Source of the DNA: Paratrimastix pyriformis
Taxonomy: Eukaryota; Preaxostyla; Paratrimastigidae
DNA: 64,000 nt
Reading direction: 5' to 3'
Assembly (NCBI GenBank): GCA_027972325.1
Contig: JAPMOS010000062.1
Location: 56,001 to 120,000 of the forward strand
This document shows, piece after piece, positions 25,110 through 51,120 of the stretch. Within the stretch, counting starts at the first letter, position 1, and each line of letters opens with the position of its first letter. The position numbers and the translations under genes are program-made. The notes beneath the pieces are model-generated. The model was not told where the DNA came from. It saw only the letters and a program-made list of their open reading frames with translations, and did no database searches.

Positions 25110-25364
25110 TTGGGATGCTTGATGTTGTTTTTGTGGTTTTTGTGGTGGTGGTTTTTGTGGGGTGGTTTTGTGGGGTGGTTTTGTGGTTTTGTGGGTGATT
25201 TTTGCGGTGTTCTTCTGCCCTCGATTGAATAGAGTCCCAGTTGCTCGACAATCTTCTTCTTTCTTTTCTGCTTTCTGGCACGGGGTGGGAAGACGTGCCG
25301 AAATGGGGGACGGATGGGGCAGGGAGGGGAGGATGTGTGGAAGCTGACCAGAGTGGGTAAAAAG

Positions 25365-27872
25365 TTACAGGTCGGGTCGCCCCCACCCCGGGCACACCCT
25401 CACGGTTGGGTCCACATGGGTGCCCACCACCCGGCGCAGGCAGCGGCACGAGGTGCACGCCAGGCGCTCCAGCCGGGGGCAGTGCAACTCCACCGAGCGC
25501 AGATGAGCGAAGTACTCGAGGCGGAGGACGCGCAGGCAGGGGGCGCACAGGGTCACATTGACCAGTGGCTGGAACCCGGGCAAGGTGGGTGGCGGTGGCG
25601 GTGGCAGCGGCGGGGGTGGCAGGGCCGGGGCCGGGACGGGCGGCGTCCAATAGGACCTCGCCATAAGAGGGGCATCGGCGCCGGGGTCTTTGACGTACTC
25701 GGCCTCCTCCTCGCCCCACCCGTTCCACCGCAGCTCGGCCAGGGTGGCGCCCAGCCCCTCGACCAGCCCCGACACGGCGCCCATCAACTTGGGACACCCC
25801 GCAATGGTCAGCCGGTCGATCGGTGGCGACGCGGCGCCCAGGGACAGCCCGGCCAGGTCCACCAGACGATACAAGGTCACTTGACGCAGCCGGGGGGCAT
25901 CCAGGGAGAGGGCCGTGACAGCGCCCAGGCCGGAGAGCGTCACCTCGCCAAGTCCGGCGCCGACAATGGCCAGCGGGTTGCTGGGGAGGGGCGCGGATGG
26001 GGCGGGCGGGACGGCGGAGAGGAGGCTGGTCATACGGAGCTGGCTGACCGTGGGCCCCAGGGCCAGGGTCGTGCTCCGGGCGCCGGCACCGGCACCAGGG
26101 TGGGAGCCGCCAGCACCAGCAGCAGCACCAGCAGCAGCAGCAGCACCAGCACCAGCACCAGCACCAGCAGTAGTAGTAGTAGGAGTAGTAGTAGTCGTAA
26201 CAACAGCACCAGCACCAGCACCAGCACCAGCACCAGCACCAGCACCAGCACCAGCACCAGCAGCACCAGCACCAGCACCAGCACCAGCAGCACCAACAGT
26301 ACCCGGGTTCGATCCACCAGCCAGGAGGCTGCCGGTCATGTGCACATCCAGGGAGCGCAGCCTGCCCAGGGGGCCGATGGCGGCCGCCAGGGCGCCCAGC
26401 GAGTCCACCGGGACGGTGAGCCGGGTCAGGTTGGGACAGCGTGTGACCAGCGGGGTCCATGCGGACTGGGGCACCTGGTCGGGGATGGTCACTTGGTCCA
26501 GGAAGGGCATCTCACACTGGGCCTCCGGGATGGCGCTGATCCGGGCGGCCAGGTCGAGCTGGCGCAGGCGCGGGGCGAACAAGAGCCCCTCCGTCTGGCC
26601 GGCACTGAGGCATTCCAGGGCGGGGCAGTTGAGCTTGGCGCCCTTGACGAGGACATCCAGACGAAGGGCGGCCAACCGGGCGGTCGTGAGTTCGAGTCCG
26701 GCCAGCGAACCCACGAGCCACAGGGACTCGAGGCTGGTCGAGGTGATCACAAGCGGGTCGGCCGGCCCGGTGGCACCCAACTTGAGGTGGGCCAACCGGC
26801 CGGCCAGCCCCTCAACCCGGTGGATTTGGCCGAGGGTCAGGGCCGACCCCGGGATCAGCTCCAGTCGGGATAACCGGGGCAGCTCCGCGCAGATGCAGTC
26901 CAGCAGTCCATCCGTGATGTGGGCCACGGCGCCGGTCGGGGCAATGCGCAGGGTGGTCAGGGTGTGTCGGGACCCGCGCAGCAGGCGGGTGACAGCCGCC
27001 TCGGAGGGGATGACAGCCAGCTGCAGGGCCTCCAGCTGAGGAAAGGCCGCCGTGACCATGTCGGGGATCTCGTGCACGGCAAGTCGGCGAAGGGTGGGCG
27101 CCCATCGGGCGAGACACCACGGCACGGGGGTTCCAGTGGTGAGTAGGGTCTCCAGGGGAATGTCCGCCAGGGTCTCGTCCACGACCTGGACCCGCATCAG
27201 GTGCCGGAGCGAAGTGCTGGCAGCCAAGGGGACGAGCGGTGAGGCATCGGGAAGTTCCAGGGCCACCAGATGGGGCGCATGGGTGGCAAGAACCCCGGGC
27301 AGATCAGAGGCGATCCGGGCAGGGGGCGAGAAGGCCCGGGTAAAGAGCAAGAGAACCTCAATTTGATGAAGTGGCGCCAAGAGAGCGCAGAGGTCGAGCT
27401 GCCCCAGTCGCGAGCGGCGCAGGCTCAAGAGATGCAGGGTATCGGCATGCTTGGAGATGGCGGACACCCAACAATCACAGTCGTCTGAGAGAAGGATCTC
27501 TTCCAAGTACAAGGCACGCAACTGAACACAGTTTGAAATGGCGGGCTGCAAAGCATAGGATTCCTGCGGCAAGGGATTCGCCATAGAATAGTCGGGGAAC
27601 TCCGTCGTCCAATCGGCGGGGTTAGCCACAGTGCCCAGCGTCGAGCAATTGAGCGCAAGTTGCCTCCAGCCGTGGCAGACTGTAGCAACGGTGCAGTGTC
27701 CCCGAAAAGTGGGGTCAGCGCACACGATCAAATTGAGCACCTCAGTGGGCAACTCTGCGAAAAGAGATTGCTGGTCGAAAAAGATCACCGCACTCCGTCG
27801 CAAAAGCTGCCCAGACCATGCAGTCCAAGTGTGGCGCAGTAGCGAAGGATTGTGTGCTTCACCTGATGGCAT
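25365..27872 (-). CDS. F-box / leucine-rich-repeat protein, single exon
   Basis: 835 aa in one exon. An F-box-like segment near residues 39-75 (FAELPTEVLNLIV...VCHGWRQLA) is followed by repeated Leu-rich units of the F-box-LRR kind (for example LRRLAVHEIPD, LEALQLAVIP, LSRLELIPG, LRQLDLAAR, LRSLDVHMTG, LRVLRLEYFAHLRSVELHCP). F-box proteins link substrates to SCF ubiquitin ligases through Skp1; the substrate cannot be inferred. Residues of about 520-600 form an Ala-Gly linker split by Val/Thr, encoded by a CAGCAC hexamer repeat (26110-26290). A Pro-rich run sits near residue 760. Unlike its neighbours it has no introns. The start is the first ATG of the frame; a later one is possible. Confidence 0.7.
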   Translation of the reverse strand: MPSGEAHNPSLLRHTWTAWSGQLLRRSAVIFFDQQSLFAELPTEVLNLIVCADPTFRGHCTVATVCHGWRQLALNCSTLGTVANPADWTTEFPDYSMANPLPQESYALQPAISNCVQLRALYLEEILLSDDCDCWVSAISKHADTLHLLSLRRSRLGQLDLCALLAPLHQIEVLLLFTRAFSPPARIASDLPGVLATHAPHLVALELPDASPLVPLAASTSLRHLMRVQVVDETLADIPLETLLTTGTPVPWCLARWAPTLRRLAVHEIPDMVTAAFPQLEALQLAVIPSEAAVTRLLRGSRHTLTTLRIAPTGAVAHITDGLLDCICAELPRLSRLELIPGSALTLGQIHRVEGLAGRLAHLKLGATGPADPLVITSTSLESLWLVGSLAGLELTTARLAALRLDVLVKGAKLNCPALECLSAGQTEGLLFAPRLRQLDLAARISAIPEAQCEMPFLDQVTIPDQVPQSAWTPLVTRCPNLTRLTVPVDSLGALAAAIGPLGRLRSLDVHMTGSLLAGGSNPGTVGAAGAGAGAGAAGAGAGAGAGAGAGAGAGAVVTTTTTPTTTTAGAGAGAGAAAAAGAAAGAGGSHPGAGAGARSTTLALGPTVSQLRMTSLLSAVPPAPSAPLPSNPLAIVGAGLGEVTLSGLGAVTALSLDAPRLRQVTLYRLVDLAGLSLGAASPPIDRLTIAGCPKLMGAVSGLVEGLGATLAELRWNGWGEEEAEYVKDPGADAPLMARSYWTPPVPAPALPPPPLPPPPPPTLPGFQPLVNVTLCAPCLRVLRLEYFAHLRSVELHCPRLERLACTSCRCLRRVVGTHVDPTVRVCPGWGRPDL
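26110..26292. repeat. CAGCAC hexamer repeat, coding (Ala-Gly linker)
   Basis: GCTGGT repeats on the coding (minus) strand give alternating Ala and Gly, interrupted by a GTAGTAGTA block coding Thr/Val. Length variation here would change linker length without shifting the frame. Confidence 0.85.
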
Positions 27873-29236
27873 ACAGGCTAAGTTAAGTCAAAACCGGTCC
27901 GGCTCTCATTGGGCATAGATGGCATACAGGCTGCTCCATCCCGTGTTCAGATGATCTCCGAAACTCAAGAGTCACCGACTTGGGTGAGGTTGCTGTTTTT
28001 CGTTCGACGGAGTTGCCAATTCATCTTTCTCAAAACCCAGGTCATGGAGTCGTTCGAGCTTGGAGGCTTTAACTGTGTGGTGGCAAGATACGATTCTCTC
28101 TCACAGTTCTCATTGCTGACACCAACTGAAGTCTCCCACGCATTCGTACAATTTCATTTATCGGTACAGTTTCATGTTCGAGCTGTGAACCGCCGACCCC
28201 GACATAAAAACCAAGGATTTGCCACTCGGGGAAATCCCGGCTTTCAGGCCTCGCCCGCTATTCGTGATGCCTCCCTCCTCATCCCCCCCCCACCCCCCAC
28301 CCCACCTCCAACCCCCGTCTTCTCGTCTTGGTGCTGGGGCGACGCCCGAGGATGATGATCCCCACCTGCTGGTTACGGCCGCCGGTGACCAGGTCCCATC
28401 CCCATCCCCCCCCCCCCCCCCCCCCCGGCCTTCCCGTTCCTGGCTGACGTGTCATTCGGTTGGGGTAAATAATTTGGGCCCGATCGTAACAACATCCCAC
28501 CCGGTGGTGTCCATGCGAACTCGCCGCAAATAAGCTGCATCCCTGAATCCCCGTGGGGCTATGCCTTGAATGCGGTCAAACGAAAGATTTTTTCTGGCTG
28601 TCCCATAACTTTTGATGGGAGCATCCCTTCCTCATCCCAAAGGTAGGTTCGGCCGTTTTCAACATTTGTCAGCCAATGGCTGACTGTAAGGCGATGAGTT
28701 AATCCCCGCAAGTTCTGGCTTGCCGTTTCGCTTCTTTCTGCATCGCCCTCATGATGCAACTCCATTTGCTTCTTCAATGGCTCCACTTGCTTGCTGCTGC
28801 AAAACGCTGCCCAGAGAGAACATGCATTGTACGTAATTGCGAGGGCGCAGGCGACAAGTTCAAGAATGCGATTACTCGCGCCTTCGCGCCATGCGTTACG
28901 GGGGGGGGGGGGGGGGGGGGCAAAATCCGTAGGAGGTGGCTCCTCCCGGCCGGGGGTGGGCGATACCGTCCGGGGGTGGGGTGGGTGGTGGGCGCTCAGT
29001 GCATATGGCTGGGTCCGAATCGGAACTGCGTCGTTGGTACATCTCCTAACCATTTTTCTCGAGGTCGGGAAGGGGTGCAGCGTGGCTCAGCGCGCGCAAA
29101 CACAGCATGTTCTCTCTCTGGGAGCGACACATTCACCACACACATTCACCACACAAAAAGAAAAAAGAAAAAACAGTCAACGAAAACCCGTTCCAGATTT
29201 TTATACTATTATTATATCGGCCGAGCGCGTCCCTCA
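27873..29236. other. Intergenic between F-box gene and gene B, with retrotransposon tails
   Basis: Both flanking genes are on the minus strand. The stretch holds poly-C (28404-28424) and poly-G (28898-28920) runs, two copies of the retrotransposon 3' end (28813-28957 minus, 29094-29124 plus) and a 33-bp segment near 29008 shared with the kinase-nuclease gene at 51617. An ORF of 148 codons at 27909-28355 has no recognisable features. Confidence 0.5.
28813..28957 (-). mobile_element. 5'-truncated copy of the non-LTR element 3' end (longest)
   Basis: On the minus strand it matches the 3' tail of the element at about 36570-36722: GGCCGGGAGGAGCC, then GTAACGCATGGCGCGAAGGC, CTTGAACTTGTCGCCTGCGC and the terminal CAGCATGTTCTCTCT-like end. 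A poly-G run replaces the short C/G run of the full copy. Confidence 0.75.
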
Positions 29237-45899
<16,663 letters not shown>

Positions 45900-46164
45900 T
45901 GAATTGCGCGCTCAATGGCCTTCTTCCGGGGTGAGGTTGGCTCTGCCGAATTGTCTTTGTCTCTCCTGCTGCAATTTTCAAAGAGAACCGAATTGAAATT
46001 CACAATTGAAAGAATCTGTCTCCGCACATCAAAGTTGCACTTTCGTCAGACCAAAAATGAAGAGAAGCATCAAAAGCATCAGAAGAAACAAAAGAGAAGA
46101 GAAGCTCGCCGGCCTTTTCTTTTTGTGGAAGCAAAGGATGCCAAACACACTTTACAGACCGAGG

Positions 46165-46560
46165 GGGCGGTTCACAACAACGCGAAGGAGATGATCGGCA
46201 CTCCGTGCAGGCGAGGGCCATTTGTTCATCGTTAGCAATTCTGCACGAATCTCCGTCTTCGTCTTTATAGTCGACGCGAGAGATTTGGCACTGATTCACT
46301 TGACGGAGCGCCTCACAAAACTCGGCATATGTCAGCCTCTGGGGGAGAATAAAGCGGGAAAAATCGGCTCCATGTCCCGATCTAAATATAATGAACGATT
46401 CCGGGACACCTGGCCTGCCGGAACAGACTTGACCACGAAAGGATGCGGCGTCTCCGTCATGGACTGACGCAGACTGACCTGGTGATAACGTGCATAACCC
46501 CCTGTCTTCGAAATTCAAATTAACGATGAGAATCACTGACTCCGTTGGTGGAGAACCCAA
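46165..46560 (-). CDS. Short PB1-domain-like protein, 3' exons unresolved
   Basis: The frame opens with MGSPPTESVILIVNLNFE. About 90 residues later it reads FSRFILPQRLTYAEFCEALR and then VDYKDEDGDSCRIANDEQMA. The YKDEDGD-x-C-x-I-x-ND-E-x-x-A pattern is the acidic OPCA loop of type I PB1 domains, which bind basic PB1 partners. A donor-like GTCTGTAA sits at about 46164, so the remaining exons would lie between 46160 and gene B at 45900, and the predicted protein is small. The middle part (residues 25-70) does not look like PB1 and may be an unrecognised intron. Confidence 0.4.
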
Positions 46561-47754
46561 TGAGAGCGAGCATCTTTTCTCCCCTGATCGTCACCGACGC
46601 GCATCAACCACTTGAATTCTGCCAATCCTGCGTCTCAGCCGATCCTTCATTGGTGGAGCCAAAGCTTCTTCTTTTCGCCTCTCAGCACATATGTCTCTCG
46701 CCGACTCAAAACTGGCAAGATCAATCAACCACAATCTTGATGAGACCAACCAGAATCCTGAGAACACCCACAATTGCTTCTGATGCCTTCCTCGTATGCA
46801 TTTGATGCTTCTGATGCTTCTGCTTCTTATCCGCAACGCTTATACCGCCGCCCGCGCCCCACCACAGCCGCCATCACTCCTGCCATTGCGACCGAACAAG
46901 AAGCGAACACTGGTCCGGCAAATCCACATTGGCTTTTTCCTTTATCATTTTTTTGGTGTCTTCCCTCCTGAAATTAGTTTCCCTCCCTGCCTTCAGTCCA
47001 ACTCCAACTTCAACTTCTGTCAAGATGTTCCTCATCCGTTTCTCTCGGATTCAACAACCAATCAACCCAACCTCATGGCAGCTCGCCAAAATTGCCTTCA
47101 CGAAGCGCATGGGCGTGCTCGGTTTCAAGGTCAAAGTCCAGCGGCTCGGTCCTCTCGAGGCCATGCTCCTCGTCGAGCATCCCATCAGGAGGGAGGACAC
47201 AATGTCGGTCCCCCCATTTATTCGATTTTTCCCCACAGCCCATTTCCCCCTCTTCCTCCTCAGATTCGTCCTGTCGCACTTCACAAAAGGGGTCGCGCGT
47301 CAAATGCATTGCAATCTTGTTTGTGACTCCAACTATCGGGGCACATGTCAGTATAACCTGGATCGAAATGCAGTGTCAGACCCCGAGACAACGTATGTTG
47401 CTCTCGGCCGTCCATCGGCCCCATCCGGCGGATCAACTTGATTTCCGGTTCGATACTGACATTCCGTTCCCCTGCGCTCCCACCCCCGCTCCCGCTGTCA
47501 CCACCCCCGCTCCCGCTGTCACCACCCCCGCTCCCGCTGCCACCGATACTCCCTTCAGTATGAAACAAACGGCTGTGGAAGCGAGACGCTACCTGAAAAG
47601 CGTTCATTCCCAACGGACGTGCGACACGTTCCTCCACACGCGCACAGACCGCACGCCCTGCAGGAGTCCTATGAATGATTCACAACACTCTCGGAATGAC
47701 GACGCGTGGCTCTCCAAGATCTCTCTTCTCCGGAGCCTCGGTCGAAAACAGGGG
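46561..47754. other. Unassigned region, possible small genes
   Basis: Several open frames on both strands (for example plus 46929-47441 and minus 47281-47637 with a GSGSGGGDS repeat) but no recognised domain and no consistent exon chain. A CTCCCGCTGTCACCACCCCCG repeat lies at 47480-47545. Confidence 0.3.
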
Positions 47755-48065
47755 AACAATCTCCTCATCCTCCTCTTTCTCGGCATCCTCTTTCTCGTCA
47801 TCCTTCTCATCCTCCTCGGCATCCTCCTCTTTCTCGTCATCCTTCTTCTCACCATCCTTCTCACCCTCCTCGTCATCCTCCTCTTTCTCGTCATCCTCTT
47901 TCTCGTCATCCTTCTCACCCTCCTTCTCACCATCCTTCTCACCATCCTTCTCACCATTTCTCTAGCAAATACACAGCATCTCTCTCATCCTCGGCATCAT
48001 CCTCGGCATCATCCTCGTCCTCGGCATCCTCCTCCTCCTCGTCCTCCTCCTCCTCCTCCGTCTCC
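47755..48065. repeat. Polypyrimidine CTC/TTC/CAT tract
   Basis: Units such as CATCCTTCTCACC and CTCTTTCTCGTCATCC. On the minus strand they read as Glu/Asp/Lys runs, so a very acidic protein is possible, but a 23-bp retrotransposon terminus (47964-47986) interrupts it and the frame breaks there. Confidence 0.7.
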
Positions 48066-48313
48066 TCGTCCACTCCCCCATTTTGTGATCCCGGGGATGG
48101 GAAGCGGAGTGGCGGGGAGGGCCGGTGTTGGTCGGCAACTGATAACTCCCTTTGGTCGGCGCACCTCCAATAGATAGCTCTCATTCATCCGACAACAGTG
48201 TGGGAGACCCGGGGAGGCCACCCTGACAAAAACCACAAATTGATGCAAGCAGCCAGTCGTTATTTTTTTTCCTTCAGGTCATCATCCACCCATTTACTCC
48301 ATCATCCTCCTGA

Positions 48314-49236
48314 TTACTCGCTCCCCGCGGCGGCAAGAAGGGGCGTCCGGGCGGCCGCCATGGGGCTCATGGCCATTTCACAAGCCGGGCCGGCCGCTGC
48401 CATGACGAGGACCCCTGGGGCGCCACCGGCAGCAGCAGCCCGGGCGGCGCTCAGCTTACGGGATGACCGGCGAAGAGCAATGAGCAGGGCGCCTACCATG
48501 GCCACCAGAGCCAGACACAGGCCGCCCAGGCCCGCACCCAGGCCCACCGCGAGACCTACGCGCCGCGCCCAAGGGGGCGACACCAGCCAGCCAGCGGGCA
48601 GGAGAGAATTCCGTCAGCCATCACGAAGGAGATGATGCGACAGACAGCCAGACGAATCCACACAGACACACACGACACAGACACACAGACAGACACAATA
48701 CACACAGACACACGGACAGACACACGGACAGACACAATCCACACACAGACACACGGAGATGTTGGGAGTGTCAGGGGTGGAGGCCTTGTCACAGACACAG
48801 ACACACGGACACAACGAGTCGGTGTTGGCTGCTCCGGGGTCGCCACCCATCATCCAATCATCATCCAGATCATCATCCTCCAGATCATAGAACATCCAGA
48901 TCATAGATCATCCTCCAGATCATCATCATCCAGATCATCATCATCCAGATCATCATCATCCAGATCATAGATCATCATCATACACACGGACACGGACAGC
49001 AGAACACACAGACACACACGCAGACCCTCGGAGATGTTGGGCGTCCCGGCGGAGGCCATGACGAAGAGCATGTACTCCTGGGTGACCTCCCCGTTGGCCG
49101 AGGTGACGTTGATATAGACCACGTTGACGCCCTCCCGCAGGGGGACAGTCGTCTCGGCCGACTCGCCGTTGACGGAGACACGGGCACGGGAGGCCGAGGG
49201 CAGGGCCGTCACTTGGAGGAGGGTGGCCCGGTCCAC
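48314..49236 (-). pseudogene. Truncated duplicate of the gene C 3' end (two exons)
   Basis: Exon-like blocks 49236-49026 (cadherin-like sandwich, [17 protein letters not shown]) and 48555-48314 (membrane helix and tail GAPGVLVMAAAGPACEM) copy the last two exons of gene C. Flanking sequence is duplicated too, about 48219-49305 against 54701-55795. No upstream exons, signal peptide or promoter are present. The acceptor before the first block reads ACGG instead of CCAG, so it could not be spliced in. It also has one extra Leu codon. The last-exon acceptor and stop are intact, and changes are mild, suggesting a recent copy. Confidence 0.8.
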
Positions 49237-49305
49237 CCGTAGCATTCGTGCGTGCGTTTGGGCGTTGGTGACAGTGAGTCAGGGCGGGGTCGCCATCTAT
49301 CATCT

Positions 49306-50400
49306 AATTCCCCGAAGAGCACGCCCTCCAATCAGGCACCATATTCGGATACCCCGAGGGCCCTTGTGTGGGTTGCCTGAGTCAAATCGGTCCCCAATTC
49401 ACATGCCGGCGTGTGGTGAGGGCATCCCCATTTTGCGGAGGGCTAACGCGACGTGCCCTGCCGCCGCGGAAGAGAGTCAGCCCGAAGAAGATGCGACGGC
49501 CGCGGGCCGGGCGCAAACCGGGCGGGACGACGTGACCTTTGGGTGCGCGACGGGCACCAGGGCACGGGGGCAGAGGCGGGCGCCGGTGGGAAGGCGCCCC
49601 CTGCGAATGAAATGGGTCAGGCCCAGAGTACGACGGCCACGGACCTGATACTACAGGCGGTACTGGGCGACAGCGGGCCGAACGCGCCGAGACCCGATCC
49701 TCGTCATCCCTCTTGACGGCTTTCGTGGCATCGAGCCTGGCCCGGGACGAGCAGCCTGGCAAGCGACCACACAGATGATCCAGGCCACGGAACGCCGAGC
49801 CAGCGCCAGCTGGCTCGTGAGGCACGAGCAATCCGAGACAAAGCGATAGCGCCGCTTCGCTGGATCGTGCAGGGAATGCAGGAGTCGGCCCTCCGGGCAG
49901 AGGCCCCCCGGATTGAGGACCTCTGGAGAAAATGGAGGGAAGCAGGCCAGCGGGTGGAGGGGCAAGGGCAAGGTGCGGTCCAACCAACACCCGACGAGCG
50001 GCGTCACTCGTAGCAGACCCGGCACGACCAAGCCGGGAAGGAGAAGGCACAGACGCAACCGGACGTTGCAGCCGCCGGGGGAGCAGGCCCGACACCGACA
50101 CCGCAGGACACGCCGGGGACTGCCAGCCGGTCCCTCAGGCAGCGGTTCGGCTGATCTGGACGACGACGAGGCAGAACAGATGGCTCACCGAGGCACTGAA
50201 CGTACCCCGAGTCACAGGAGCTGGTCACCTTCCTGCTCAAGGTGGAGGCCGGGAATGCGGAGAGGAGGCGAACGGGGAAACCCCAGAAACCCGTCGAAAT
50301 CCCCAAGAAGATTTCCCGGCAGGTGGCGGACCTGCTGGATGATGGGGAGGGAGCCGTCAAGATCCTCGAGCGGCTTCTGGAGCCTGTCATGGAGTAGCTC
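49306..50400 (+). pseudogene. Degenerate helical ORF, origin unknown
   Basis: Plus-strand coding-like blocks in changing frames: MGQAQSTTATDLILQAVLGD, PLDGFRGIEPGPGRAAW, ATERRASASWLVRHEQSE, ARAIRDKAIAPLRWIVQGMQ, IEDLWRKWREAGQRVEG and, ending at TAG 50396-50398, EIPKKISRQVADLLDDG with ILERLLEPVME. They look like a charged helical protein broken by several frame shifts, such as an element's structural protein. The family is not recognised, and long antisense frames exist as well. Confidence 0.3.
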
Positions 50401-51120
50401 AAGCCGCGGCTGAGAACGCAGCAGACCTGCGTGTGCGGGGGGGACCCGGGACAGGAGGACCCCGAAGGCGGCCTTCAATGTCAAGTACTCGGCCCAGCGC
50501 AGAATCACCTCGGAAAGGTCTCGGTACCAGGGAGGCCGAGCTCGTACATGCGCGATAACACGACCCAAGGCCAAAGCCGTCACTTCGCACAAAATCGAGA
50601 TCAGATCCCCGAACTTGCAGGAAGGCAAACAGCTTCCAGGTGGCCCTGTACCAGCCATACCAAGTCTCAACATGAGCGGTCTCTCGGCCGCGGCCGTATC
50701 GCGGTTTGGTGTGGAGAGGCAAAAATGCAACTCAAGTCATCGACCATCAGGTTCCCCATTACCTCAGCCAACTGACGCTGGCATCTTGGTGGCGGTCGGG
50801 GCACATCAAATGCGGCAAATTGCGTCGAGAGTGAGCAGTCCGGCGTTCACATCATCCTCACCCAGGGAACGGGCCAACACACGTTAACACCCAACTCGAA
50901 ATGCGCCGTCCTGATGGTGCAAAGAAAGGTTCGACCCGATATTTGTTGCCCACCGTTCTTCTGACACGTCTGTGAACCGGCTCGCAGCCGAGAGCGCGCC
51001 CCACGAGGCTGCTTCTACTGATGGCGTTCCGCCGCCCATTATCGCCGCTGGTCTGTGCCGTCACCTCCCCCGTCTCGATCCTTACGCATCTCGATCGAAG
51101 ACACTCCTGCCTTCGTTTTG
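50401..51120. other. Region upstream of the kinase-nuclease gene
   Basis: Contains ORFs on both strands without recognisable features. A short ATG frame at 51020 ends in a donor-like GTCTGTGCC and could be a first exon of the next gene, but phases do not fit simply. Confidence 0.3.

Noticed and set aside
28559-29053. 165-residue minus-strand ORF
   Set aside because: Its middle is the translated retrotransposon tail and a poly-G run. The C-terminal 60 residues look plausible but nothing supports a gene.
49609-49716. Retroviral-type Gag start (MGQ...)
   Set aside because: Only the first residues resemble such a start; the frame stops after 35 codons and no other retroviral feature is nearby.
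49382-50101. 240-residue minus-strand ORF
   Set aside because: Composition is typical of GC-rich antisense frames (Pro, Arg, Gly, Ser) and it overlaps plus-strand blocks with more protein-like composition.
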